Of a DNA stretch of 53,822 nt, positions 11,020 to 21,639 are shown piece by piece. This stretch comes from Glomus cerebriforme (lineage: Eukaryota; Glomeromycota; Glomeromycetes; Glomerales; Glomeraceae). The number at the start of each line of letters is the position of its first letter. The stretch's first letter is position 1. The notes beneath the pieces are model-generated. The model had not been told where the DNA came from. It saw nothing but the letters and a program-made list of their open reading frames with translations, and did no database searches. The position numbers were made by a program, and so were the translations under genes. The stretch covers positions 143,711-197,532 of the forward strand of contig QKYT01000170.1 in the NCBI GenBank assembly GCA_003550305.1, read 5' to 3'.

Positions 11020-11990
11020 CTACAATTCAGTCTGATATCCTTGATATTCTTGTAATTTATTTGTTATAGCACCACGTATCTCTTCAAATATACGACCGGC
11101 TGCTACATTACATAACTCATAACAATTAAAGTACTAGTCATGTAAAAAAAAGATGATGTTATTCATTTTTTTAAAAAAAATATATTTTTTTGCCAGAATT
11201 TAACTTACTTGATCGTCAGTAAATAATCCTAAAGATTCACAAAATAACAGAGATGATGATGATTTATCAAATGCAAAAGTATGAATAGATTTTACGTTTT
11301 CCATTTCTTGTGCTGTAGGATCCAATAATATTTGATCCTCTTTATTTATAACACAAGATACTGCTGCAACAATATCTTTCATCGGAATTCCTGCATCTAT
11401 TAAAGCCATTGTAGTTGCATTTATTGCAGCTGCAATAATCTAGTATCAATCGATTAAGAATTAAAAAATAATAATATTCTTTATTATAATAAAAATTATT
11501 TATTTTTAAAGGATACGCTTCCGTCATCCATCATTACTTGTGAAACAATTTGAATTTGTGTTCTTGGATGTAGACCTGATTGAATGACACTCTCGAATGC
11601 TGAACGTAGAATATATTCATGAGTTTTATCCTTTGTTCCTATATTTAAAAAAAATGTCATATAAATTAAATTAGAAAAATTTTTTCAATGTTATAATTAC
11701 CTGGTGTACCAACTAGAGGTCTAACCACTACATCGATGGTGGCCTTATCCAATTTTTCGTCTCGCAATTTAACTTCAGCAGGACCATTAACTGAACAAAG
11801 TACTTTAGTTTTACCTATAAGGAATTGTAAATAAGCTTAGAGAATAGATCTATACCAAAAAAAGTTTATATTTTGGTAAAATACAATTACCAAAACTAAA
11901 ACTAGCAGAACCATCTCTACTAAGAAGACTTTGACTAATTGAAATTGGACGAATTGTAGAAAAAGAACGTTTATCAGCACGGTTTGCCAT
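11020..11990 (-). CDS. RRP46: exosome complex subunit RRP46/EXOSC5
   Basis: Five exons: 11990-11891, 11814-11701, 11638-11517, 11439-11209 and 11133-11020, all GT-AG and phase-consistent, giving 226 residues (yeast Rrp46 and human EXOSC5 are about 220-235). The product is an RNase PH-like ring subunit of the nuclear/cytoplasmic RNA exosome, which processes and degrades RNA 3' to 5'; in eukaryotes this subunit is structural. Seen: RPISISQSLLSRDGSASFSF at the start, GKTKVLCSVNGPAEVKLRDE, the LVGTPGTKDK loop, RTQIQIVSQVMMDDGS and the AAAINATTMALIDAGIPM helix, all in RNase PH order. The start at 11990 opens with MANRADKRSF just before the first strand. The C-terminal helix (exon 5) is CNVAAGRIFEEIR. 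Confident on family; the subunit choice rests on overall pattern. Confidence 0.85.
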
Positions 11991-12039
11991 ATTAAAATAT
12001 CTCAAACAAGAAAATTCTATTTTTTTATAGCACATCTGA

Positions 12040-12790
12040 TTATCTGTTAGGTCGGACCAATTATAAAGCTTGCTTAATATACCCCTTCAATATTTTCCGA
12101 AAATAGTACTATATATATTATATTTGAAGCGATTACTATTAAAGTTTTAGTGTTACATATAAACTATGATAAAAGTTTAGTATTAATTATAGACAAATAA
12201 TGCATGTCAAAACGAATAAATATTGTATAGAGATAACTAGTTTATACTCTTATAAGAGTGTAAACTAGTTGCATTAAACTGTTACCTAGTTATTGATTTT
12301 GACCTTCTGAACCCTTTTTATTATCAAGAAACTATCTGTATATTTACAATGCTCTGTACCTTTTTTATTACTAAGAAGTTATACATGCATTTATCTGGCT
12401 CTGCGCCCTTTTATTGCTAAGAATAGGACAGTATTGTTACCCTTTCTGTTACTTTTAATTGCCAAAAAAATCACATGATTGTGTTTTTACTACCTTTCTG
12501 GCATCTTTTTTTACCCCTTTCTTACCTTTTTTTTGACCCTTTTGGCTTCATTTAAGGTTTGATCATGGCTGGAATATAGTACCAATCAGTTTTATTTAAG
12601 GTTCAGTTATAATTGGAGCCATTCTTGGTTTTTAATATGAACACGAAGTTTTAAATTTGCACTTGCTAGATGTATTGCAATTTATTTGTCATTTTTTGAT
12701 TACTGAATAAGATATAATGTATTATTCTTCTTTTGATTATTTGATATAAAGCATATTATTTATTTTTCTCCTTGATTATTAGTGTTTTTT
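12040..12790. other. intergenic, RRP46 upstream region
   Basis: AT-rich DNA upstream of the RRP46 start. Apart from the 36-bp palindrome at 12235, it contains loosely repeated T/C-rich phrases around ACCCTTTTTATTA and TTACCTTTCTGG (12300-12540). No coding frame. Confidence 0.45.
12235..12270. repeat. 36-bp near-perfect palindrome
   Basis: AACTAGTTTATACTCTTA is followed immediately by TAAGAGTGTAAACTAGTT. The two 18-base halves are reverse complements with a single mismatch. It could form a loop-less cruciform or be a dimeric protein site. No T-run or coding context explains it as a terminator. Confidence 0.7.
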
Positions 12791-13490
12791 TTTTTGAAAA
12801 CAAGATGACTCAATGAGATTTATTTAATAAATTGTTGCACATGAGCAGTTTACAATATATAAAATTTCTAAAGATCATGAATAAATCCTCCAATATTAAT
12901 TGAAAAAACTTTGCTCATCGTATTTATGCAATATGAGTTCTCAAAATGGGAACTGGAAACAAGACTTTTTTTAGATAGTTAATATGTTTTGATTCTCTCC
13001 CATATCCTAATGCTAGCACCAAAATAAAAATCTTCCAACCAATCCTTCCGAATTTTCTCTTAACATGAATACCCTTTGCTTAGTTTACCTGAATCTCCCC
13101 TTAATCTTTCAGAATCTTCAAACTAGCACGAAACATTGATGAATTTATAAAGATTGGATGTTAGTGCCAATTTTCAGAACAAAGGATATCATAACTTCAA
13201 ATGGGTTTTCAAACTAGTATAAAACGTTATAAAAGCTACCCTCATTTTTTTAAGAAAAATTATAGATGTTGGCTACTAGTACCAATATCCAGAAAGGAAG
13301 AAACTATCTAAAATACTAAAACTAAAAATACAAAAAGGAAAAACAACCTACTACTAAACTCTATTCCTCTACCCCATTAGAAGCAATACACTTCAGGTCA
13401 TCCTAACAGATGTTCCAGATAAATTGAGTCGACTGCTTATATTATCTCATCTGAAAGCAATCATCCGGTACCTTACCATCCTCTCTTAGT
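12790..13490 (-). mobile_element. poly-A-tailed retroelement relic, copy A
   Basis: On the minus strand this stretch reads TCTGGAACATCTGTTAGGAT, then CAGGTAAACT..GGGTATTC..GTTAA..GAAG, and ends near 12790 with TTATTAAATAAATCTC..TCATCTTGTTTTC and an A-run. The same order of words occurs on the plus strand at 22690-23350. A shared 3' A-rich end with AATAAA-like sequence suggests a non-LTR or SINE-like retroelement, or a multicopy processed transcript. No protein frame is left. Confidence 0.45.
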
Positions 13491-13982
13491 TAAACCCATG
13501 TTAACAAGAACTATAAAGTACTAAATTTGCAATATTACTCTTTTAATTGTTAATAATATGTCATATTTGCAATTCTATCATTTATAATACTCTTGATTGT
13601 TAAAATGAGGCACAAAATGCTAAATTTGCAATCCTACTATTTATTTTCTTCTTAATTGTTAGAATGAGATAATTTATCTAAACATAATTTTTTTTATTTT
13701 CTTATATATAATTTTACTTAAATGAATTACTGATTCTTTTTTTTTTATGCCTTTTGCATTTTTTCCTATATAATTTTTTATTTACTTAAAAATATTGGAT
13801 ATGAATATCTAATTTTAATCCAAATTTAAAAGTCAAATTTATTAGATTTAAAATTAGATTACTACTTTTAATTGAAAAATATAGTTATATTTTTACAGTT
13901 AAGCATTAAAGTATAACTGGCAAAAATTAAAGAAAAGTTAAAAAATATTTTTAAAATATTATATTTAAAATTTATTTAATAG

Positions 13983-15893
13983 TCACCAGAGGTTAATTTA
14001 CAAATAATTCACCAAAAATAAATTTAATAAAAATTTACTGGATGGTGAATTTCACCTTAATTTTCATAATGTATAAATTTATATTTAGATAAATGTATAT
14101 CTCTAGGGGGTGCGACATCATTATTCATCACCTTCAATTTATCATCTTATGTCACACCTTCCGATTTTTATTTTTACTGTTTATTCTAGGAACTTAGAAT
14201 TTTTTTGAGATGTGAAATCCTATTTGTCACATATTAATCGTCACTTAATTTTGGCCAAAAATTTTAATTCTAGCCAGAATGTAACATTATATAACCCAAA
14301 AAAAGCAATTTTATTTCTCTTTAAAATTAAAATTTGGGTTATATAAGATTCCCAAAAAAGAAAATTTTCTTAATTTTGGCTAGAATTACCAAATTAGAAA
14401 AATTCCCAGTGATTTATAAATATCTCACTCCTATGCTAGATCCAGATTTACCCTTTATATTTTAAAAATAATTCATTAGAGAGTAATTTCACTTATTTAT
14501 ATTAAACATTTTTGATTAGTAATTTTTACCTGATTTGATTGTTTTTTTCTTATTCATCTCTTTTCATATTTTTTTTTATTTCTTTCTTTTTATTATTTGT
14601 AAGTAATAGTAGTATTATACTATTATTTTTTAATATTTTATAAGTAATAGTGATTTGTAATAGTTATATTTCTTTAGGTTTTCTATATAGTGGTATTTTT
14701 TCATTTTTAACTCTTAACATTTTTAACTTTAATCTTAACAATTTCAAACTCGAACATTTCAAACTCTGATACGAACTCTAATTCTATTCAAACTCTAATA
14801 TAGACTTTGACTCTATAATTTCAAACTCTAACATTTTAAACTTTGATGCGAATTCTGACTCTATAATTTCAAACTTTAATATTTCAAACTTTAATGTGAA
14901 TTTTAACTCTATAATTTTAAACTCCAATATTTTAAACTTTGATGTGAATTCTAACTTTATAATTTCAAACTTTGACATTTCAAACTATAATTTTAAACTC
15001 TGATATTTCAAACTCTGATATGACTATAATTTTAAACTCTGACACAAACTCTGACTTTTATAATTTTAAACTCTAATATTTCAAATTTTAACATGAACTT
15101 TAACTTTTAACAATTTCAAACTCTGACATTTCAAATTCTAATGCAAACTCTAATTTTTATGATTTCAAATTCTGATGTTTTAAATTCTGATATAAATTAT
15201 AATTTCAAACTTTGACGTGAATTCTGACTTTTAATAATTTTAAACTCTGATGTTTTAAATTCTGATGTGAACTCTAACTTTAATAATTTTAAACTCTAAT
15301 ATTTTAAACTCTGATATGAATTATAATTTCAAACTCTAACATTTCAAACTCTCTATTTAAACTCTAATATTTTAAACTCTAACATGAACTCTGACTTTTA
15401 TAATTTCAAACTCTGATGTTTCAAACTCTAACATAAATTCTGACTTTTAATAATTTAAACATTGACATTTTAAACTCTGACTGAATTCTGATTTTAAATA
15501 ATTCAAATTCTGATACTAAATTTAAACTTTGATATTTTAAACTCTGATTATAATTTAAACTCTAATGTAATTTTATTTTTTCCATTATTTTAATTACATT
15601 AATTGTTTTTATTAGTAGTTTAATAAATAGTTATAAATGCTAATATTTTTTATTTTTCTCTTTTTTTTTTTATTTGTAAATAATTGTTTTTTTTTTATTT
15701 TAAACCATTTATTAAACAAAATAAAAAAAAAAGCATTTTTATAATAAAATCCTAAATTTATAAAATTTCTTTAATAAATTAATAAATATAAAATTATGTA
15801 ATAAAAATTATATGATATGATGAAATTAATTTCTGGTGAATTATTTAAAAATTTACCTCCTAGTTAATTATTTTTTAAATTAACTTCTGGTGA
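13983..15893. mobile_element. AT-rich non-autonomous element, copy 2 of the large repeat
   Basis: Left end TCACCAGAGGTTAATTTACA (from 13983) and right end, read in reverse, TCACCAGAAGTTAATTTAAA (from 15893) form imperfect inverted repeats of about 27 bp. A second internal TTCACCAGAAATTAATTTC repeat lies near 15825-15845. Between them are a short inverted pair TTATATAACCCAAA/TTTGGGTTATATAA (about 14289 and 14334), T-rich stretches and the 48-bp minisatellite (14720-15570). No coding capacity. Shares most of its length with 7430-9760. Confidence 0.55.
14720..15570. repeat. degenerate minisatellite, period about 48 bp
   Basis: The segment is built from variants of TTTCAAACTCTGATATTTTAA followed by ..GAACTCTGACTTTTATAA. 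Reading the minus strand 14978-14784 gives a protein-like repeat with a 16-residue period (units of the form FEIIESEFASKFKMLE), which shows the 48-bp unit. About 15-18 diverged units are present. The frame is a by-product of the repeat and is not proposed as a gene. A shorter, more decayed version is at 8850-9410. Confidence 0.65.
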
Positions 15894-16014
15894 AATTCAT
15901 TTCCAATGAGTGTTAAAATTGTTCTATAAATAAATATTAAATATTTACTAATTATAAAAAGATAAATAAATAAATGATTTTTACTATGATCTTGTAATTT
16001 ATTTTAATTATATA

Positions 16015-16148
16015 TTTTATTTAAAAATGCTGAACAAAAAATTCAGTATGCTGCGTTATTATCTTGACAGTTTGTATTTTCTACATCATGCTTGTATGGC
16101 ATATTTAGATAATTTACTAAGCATAAGTATTTGATCATATCTTGCAGT
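16015..16148 (-). pseudogene. older transposase relic, piece left of the hAT insertion
   Basis: On the minus strand from the target-site duplication leftwards, one frame reads RYDQILMLSKLSKYAI, then after a frameshift YKHDVENTNCQDNNAAY, a stop, and IFCSAFLN. The order matches the block that follows the 'RNA..G..LL..G..TARYDQLL' region in a transposase-like family common in these fungi, whose preceding part is at 20712-21450. It is therefore the continuation of that relic, separated by the hAT element. Two or more breaks make it non-functional. Confidence 0.6.
16141..16148. repeat. target-site duplication, left copy
   Basis: CTTGCAGT directly precedes the hAT terminal repeat and recurs exactly at 20704-20711. 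Eight base pairs is the duplication length of hAT elements. Confidence 0.9.
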
Positions 16149-16341
16149 TAGGGCTCCGATCGGTAATGGTAATTTTTATATACTGTATATATATATAGAT
16201 CAGCAATCTAGATCAATCTTATCAATATTTTTTTTAATCTTATTTTTTTTCATACTTTCTTTTTCTCTATACTTTTTTTCTTTTCTTTGTAATTTTTAAT
16301 TTTAATTTTAATTAATATTCAATAATAATGATATTAATGAC

Positions 16342-18960
16342 ATTTGGAGAGGCAGTGAATAATAACCAAAATGAACATGAAGTAGAACCAGATATAAATG
16401 TTGAAAAAACAAATATAAGGAGTAATATTAAGTGTAATTAGTCTTGGGTCATTTTGTATTTGATGATGTAATAAAAAAAGCATGTTGCAATTACTGTAAA
16501 GCTTTAATAATTTGTAACAAAGGCAGCACTTTGGGTTTGATAGGTTACCTAAAAAATAAATATAATCTAATGAAAGAAAAAAGTCAACAAAGACAATTCA
16601 CACTTCACGAAGTAATAAATAATTCAACAGAGCTAGTCGTAAGTATAATGATAAAACATTTATTATTTGTGATATTAAATATGTTAATATTTTTATTTTT
16701 TATATATTTTTATTAATAGGNATATAATAAAGAAACTTTTAGAAAGTTTATTATTGAATGGGTCATAAAATATGATCTTCCTTTCACATATGTAGAATCT
16801 GAAGATTTTAGGAAAATGATTTGTCTTTTATGTAAGGATGCATTTATATTATCTGCAGACACAACTAAAAATAATACAATAAAAATTTTTGAAGAAAATC
16901 AAAAGAAAATTCATTCTATTTTACAGGTTATATATTTGTATTTTTTCTAATAATATTTTTATTTGAATTATACTAGCAAAATTTCTTTTATGATTAATAG
17001 CTGGACATCTTCAAATAACATATTATTTTTAGGTATAACAGTCTATTTGATCACAGATAAATGGGAATTAAAGAGTTTTCTTTTAGATTTTGTTAAGCTC
17101 AATGGTTCACATTCAGAAGTTAATATTAAGGAAGCTTTTTTAAAAAGTTTAAGAAGTTATAATATTGAATCAAAGGTTAGTTTTATAAATAGCAATAATT
17201 TAAAAACAGAAAAACAAAGTTAAAAAAAGTTTTCTATATAGATTCTTAGCATAACCACAGATAATGCTAGCAATAACATTACATTTCTACAGGCTGTTCA
17301 AGCTAAATTAGCTAAAAAATCTATTAATTTTAATAGTGAAGATAAATATATGCGTTGCTTTGCCCATATAATGAATTTAGAAGTACAACAAGTCTTTATT
17401 ATGCTTAAAGTCATAGAAGATAATGAACCATCAAATGAAAATAATGGTCTTATACATAAAGTAGCTTTTTTTTATTTTATTTTGTTTTATTTTATTTTTT
17501 TTTCTTTATTTAATTAATAATTAATAAATTTGTTAATTATATTGTTTTTAGTTTCGTACTCTCATCAAAAAAATAAAAGCATTCTCTTAACAACAAGAAA
17601 AATTTCTAGCTCAATGTAAAGCTACAGATATTTCCAATTTAAATGTAATACTAGACGTAAGCACAAGGTGGAATTTAACCCACAATATGCTTATAAGAGC
17701 AAAAATTCTCAAAGAAGTAAGTTTATTATTTTAATTTTTAATTAATTTATTAATAATTTTATTTTTTAGCCTTTTAATACATTAAGTAATAGTGATTCAA
17801 GCCTTCATACTTTTGCAATAAATGAAGAGGAATGAGACCGTCTTGTTGAAATAGAGGAATTATTAAAGGTTTAATTTAATATTATATATTTATATATANA
17901 TATATATATATATATGATATTAAATATATAATATATATATATTTTTCAGTGTTTTGCTAAAGCAACCAAACAAATTTGTGGTGAAGTTTATCTAACGCTT
18001 TCATATGTGATTCCAATATATAATATTTTAATAAATAAATTAGAAGATTTTTGTGATATTCCAAATCTATTTGAAGATGAAAAAGTAAATTGAAATTTTA
18101 TTTATATTTTTTATGTTAATTATAATTAATTTCCTTTTTTTTAATAAGAAGTAGCAAACAAGGTGATTAATAAGCTCCAAGATTATTATAATAAAACTAA
18201 TACAACTTTATATTCTACTTCTCTAAGTAAGTTATATTACATTTATATATCAAATATATTAATTTAGTTTAATATTAATTTTGCTAAATTTTTTTTAATA
18301 GTTTTAAATCCATGCATTAAGTTAGAATACATGAATGATAATNAGTGNAAGGATTATTGGATTGATAAAACAAAGAAAGATGTATGAGCGTGCAAATTTT
18401 TTAATTTGTTTTATTTAAATTATATTATAATTTTCTTTATCTTATACTATATTAACAAATTTAATAGGTATTTGAAATTTATAATACGTTGTATGCACTG
18501 CAAGAAATTCAAAATAATTACATAGAATATAATTCATCTGATAAAAATCTAATTTCTAATTTTTTTGAAATGATAACATATAGAACCTGTAAGCGAATTA
18601 GATCGTTATCTAAAAGCTGATTATGCACAGCCTCTTACTGATATTTTAAAGTAGTGGAAAGTAAGTTTTATTATTTGAAGAATATTTATTTTATTAATTA
18701 TTTGTAACAATTTTTTTTATAAATAGCGANACGAGGAAGAATACCCACACTTGTCAAATATGGCTAGAGATTACCTCGAAGTTTCAGGTTTTTATCTTTT
18801 TATTTTTTAAATTACTTTTAATGATATTTATTAATGTAAAAAAAATATTCTTATTAAATAGCAACAAGTGTGACTGCTGAAAGAATTTTTTCAAGTGTGG
18901 CTGACGTTATTACCTTTGATAGAGCAAGTCTTGCTCCTAAGACAGTACGTTTTATTATAT
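16342..18960 (+). pseudogene. hAT transposase (BED finger, RNase H-like core, dimerisation domain), broken
   Basis: The pieces read in order across many short introns. First GHFVFDD..CCNYCKALI, a BED-type zinc-finger remnant (its two His look replaced in YLKNKYN). Then KFIIEWVIKYDLPFTYVE, FMINSWTSSNNILFLGI (usual site of the first catalytic Asp), ITTDNASNNITFLQ (second Asp region), MRCFAHIMNLEVQ, LDVSTRWNLTHNML, KLEYMNDN, and the C-terminal ATSVTAERIFSS block of the hAT dimerisation domain, followed by RASLAPKT. Broken by a frameshift and a TAG near 16438, TAA after KAFS (near 17589), TGA where DRL should follow Trp (near 17834), TAG in DILK-WK (near 18653) and a frameshift near 18585. Not functional. 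Confidence 0.85.
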
Positions 18961-19635
18961 ATTTAAAATATTGGTACCATTCAGGTTTTTTAGATTAATC
19001 ATTTTTCATTAATATACAAGTTAAAAAAAAAAAATTTAAATTCTTGCATGTAATTTTTTTTAGCACAAGCTTTTTTTTTTTTGAAATAATAAATATTTGA
19101 TATTGCATTATAAAAAGTTTTTAATTTAAATAAAGAAGAATTAAAAAACTTAAAAAAAAAGCTATTTATTTCTGTATGACAAACTACTCATTAATAATTA
19201 CATAATATAATTTAATATAATACATTAACTAAATAATACCCTCTGTGTTACTGTATTCATGTGTTAAAATAATGTTGACAATTCATATTGTTATTTATAA
19301 TTTATAATAAATTTGTGTTGAATTTGTATTGAATTTGTGTTGAAATTACTTATCCATTTTTGTCGAATATTTTTAAAATAATTTATATTTATTACCAAGG
19401 TAATGTTTTATTATTGTGACCATAATTGTCTGATCTACCATAATTATTGTATTAAGTATTTCCATCATATATTTACTATATTGATCTAAGTTTTTCTAAA
19501 ATATCAAATCAGTATTTTGATTAATTAAAATTTTTTTATAAAGGGAAGTATTTTATTATCATTTAACTTCACATTTTGAACTTTTAACATTTAAAAATTT
19601 TTCTACATATTTTTTTCAATAATCGTAAAATAAAA

Positions 19636-20165
19636 ATGACAACAAGAATCATCTGGAGAAACTTCAAAACAGATCTTTTGGTCTCAAAAAGGAGGAGAAA
19701 GAATGACAAATATCATACAAGGTTTAGAGGTAATAAAGTGGAGTTCTGGAAAAGCGTTGCCCAAAAAATAAATAGAAAATATACTAGAACTTATACTGCT
19801 CACTAATGCGAGCAGAAATAAAAAAATTTAGTTAAAGATTATAGGGTAAATAAATAATAAATAATAATATGGAGATAGATATAACTTAATAACAATATAA
19901 TTAATATCTTTTAGGATTTTTGCGACTGGTACAATAGCGCGAGAAGAGGGGGGAGGTAGTCGTATATCAGAAAAAAATATTATCGTATCTTCAGAACTAG
20001 ATTTTGGGAATGGCCAGGTAATTATTAAAATAAATGAATTAATTTTTCAGATTTATATTAAGTATATTTACTTTTTTTAGTGACGAGACACATCCGAAGA
20101 CACAACTATAATTTGCCAACTACTAGGCAATAATGCCCAGTAATTTGCAATTATAAATATCGTTC
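19636..20165 (+). pseudogene. SANT/Myb-like DNA-binding protein relic inside the hAT element
   Basis: From ATG 19636 the frame reads FRGNKVEFWKSVAQKINRKY, then TRTYTAH, a stop, CEQK, a stop, KNLVKDYRV. This is the layout of a MADF/Myb-SANT-like trihelix domain ('FW..VA..IN..Y...YTA.QCEQKWKNL.KDY'), with a conserved Gln and Trp replaced by stops. After a short intron-like gap, FCDWYNSARRGG (19920) and, one frame over, SRISEKNIIVSSELDFGNGQ follow. It lies downstream of the transposase and within the hAT borders, in the same orientation. It may be an accessory element gene or an independent gene captured by or inserted in the element. Confidence 0.55.
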
Positions 20166-20539
20166 ATCCTATAGTACAGGATGATAAATAATAATACATT
20201 TTTTTTAAATAAAGAGAACTTTTAAAATATATACAAATTTATATTTTTATAAATTGTTTCTTATTGACATTAATTCTAATTTTGAATTAAAAACGCTTAA
20301 ATATCAATTCATATTTATTTATAAAAAGTAATTGTACAATTTTTATAAATCTGTTTATATAAAATGTAATTATATATTTGGTATTGTGCAATAAAATTAT
20401 TCTTATAATGAAGGACTGATCAGTTCGGATGCCAACTTCATTATATCGAGCCGTGCTGTAACAAATTAAAGATTTTTTGACTTTAATTCAACTCAATTAA
20501 TCCAAACTTATTCAGAGGTCTAATTAATACAAGTTTTTT

Positions 20540-20703
20540 ACAAAAAAAATCAGTAAATCAGTTCAGTTTTCAGTATTTACTGACTGGTATTGGTTTGATT
20601 AAAAATTGAACTGAATATTTCAGTAAATTACTGATACTGATACTGATAATTTCAGTTCAGTATCAGTTTTGGCAAATACTGAACTGAACTGATCAGAACC
20701 CTA
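20540..20703. repeat. right subterminal repeats of the hAT element
   Basis: Dense variants of CAGTA, CAGTTCAGT and ACTGAACTGA in both orientations lead up to the terminal repeat. Clusters of short subterminal motifs are the usual transposase/BED-finger binding sites of hAT elements. The left end lacks an equally dense cluster. Confidence 0.65.
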
Positions 20704-20711
20704 CTTGCAGT
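20704..20711. repeat. target-site duplication, right copy
   Basis: CTTGCAGT follows the right terminal repeat, identical to 16141-16148. Confidence 0.9.
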
Positions 20712-21450
20712 TCTAGTTTCTAATATAAGTAATTAAGTATCAAAGAATAATGCATTTCTACTACTTTTTTTCTTATATTTAGAATCTTGAATGTAAATTA
20801 CTGAGCCAATATTAAGAAAAATTGGATACATAAATTTGATATTATATAACTTATCTTTAAATATAATTTTTTCTGTAGTTGATGTATTAATTAGTATTGA
20901 CTGTGAATTAAATTTATTTGCTACACTATCTGATCCAAAAAAAATAATTTTAATTTTCAATTGTGCTATATATTTCAAAACTTTTTGATGATATGTAAGA
21001 ATATTAAAAGCTCTTTCTTTGTTATTATTTGAAATTAAACCAATAACTATCAGTGAGATTTTGGGTAAAAAAATCTAAAATAAATAAAAAAATAAAAATT
21101 AATATTTATTAATTTTAAATTACAATTAAAAAATATAAAATAATAGATATTTGAAGAAAATAAACTTGAACTTATTTTACTATATATAGCTTTTTTGATT
21201 TTTATTTTATTAATAATTGCAATAATTTTTTCATAATTTGATGCTTTTATTTTTGAAGTTAGTAAAGTTGATCCAATGATACAACTAAAGTTGTTAAATA
21301 ATTAAAATATTTTTTTAATTTTGTATTATTTGTCATAGCAGTAACTAGACCATTGTAATTTAATGAATTAGCAAATCTTTTGAATTGCACCGTATTTTCA
21401 TAATAAAGTTCTATATTAATAATAGTATCATCTAATTGTGTATAGTGTAA
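20712..21450 (-). pseudogene. older transposase-like relic, main piece
   Basis: Minus-strand pieces in order: LDDTIINIELYYENTVQFKR and RFANSLNYNGLVTAM (about 21445-21300), a frameshift near 21280, STLLTSKIKASNYEKIIA, an intron ending near 21078, IFLPKISLIVIGLISNNNKE, FNILTYHQKVLKY, KIIFFGSDSVANKFNSQS, and VIYIQDSKYKKKSSRNALFF, then a stop and LLILETRTA at the hAT boundary. The SDS and QDSKYKK..RNA blocks occupy the places of the GSDGA and DPKHA(K/R)K..RNA motifs of a transposase-like family abundant in Rhizophagus-type genomes. This is family recognition from memory, not a search. The gene was already decayed or decayed alongside the hAT copy. Confidence 0.6.
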
Positions 21451-21639
21451 TATTGTAATAAAATATCATTAGATGATAATTTAAATTAAATTTGTATTAC
21501 ACATGTAAAAATGAATATTACTTAATATTATGAAATATGCATTCAGCTAAATTTTACTTAAATATTTTATATCTTCTTATTTCTAATGATATCAAAATAG
21601 TTGTAAAATTTGTAAAGTTTTTAGTATATCACAAATTTT

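Larger units (their letters stand above)
16149..20703 (+). mobile_element. hAT-superfamily DNA transposon, 4.55 kb, complete borders, decayed genes
   Basis: Left end TAGGGCTCCGATCGGT (16149-16164) and the reverse complement of the right end, TAGGGTTCTGATCAGT (20703 back to 20688), match at 13 of 16 positions. Both ends are flanked by the identical 8-mer CTTGCAGT. Inside are a degenerate hAT transposase (16342-18960), an accessory SANT/Myb-like relic (19636-20165) and a right subterminal region full of CAGTA/CTGAACTGA repeats (about 20540-20703). The element is inserted in an older minus-strand transposase relic. Isolated Ns at 16721, 17899, 18343, 18348 and 18730 suggest ambiguous consensus among copies. 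Confidence 0.85.

Noticed and set aside
14784..14978. 64-codon periodic minus frame
   Set aside because: Produced by the 48-bp minisatellite; the repeat is reported, the protein is not.
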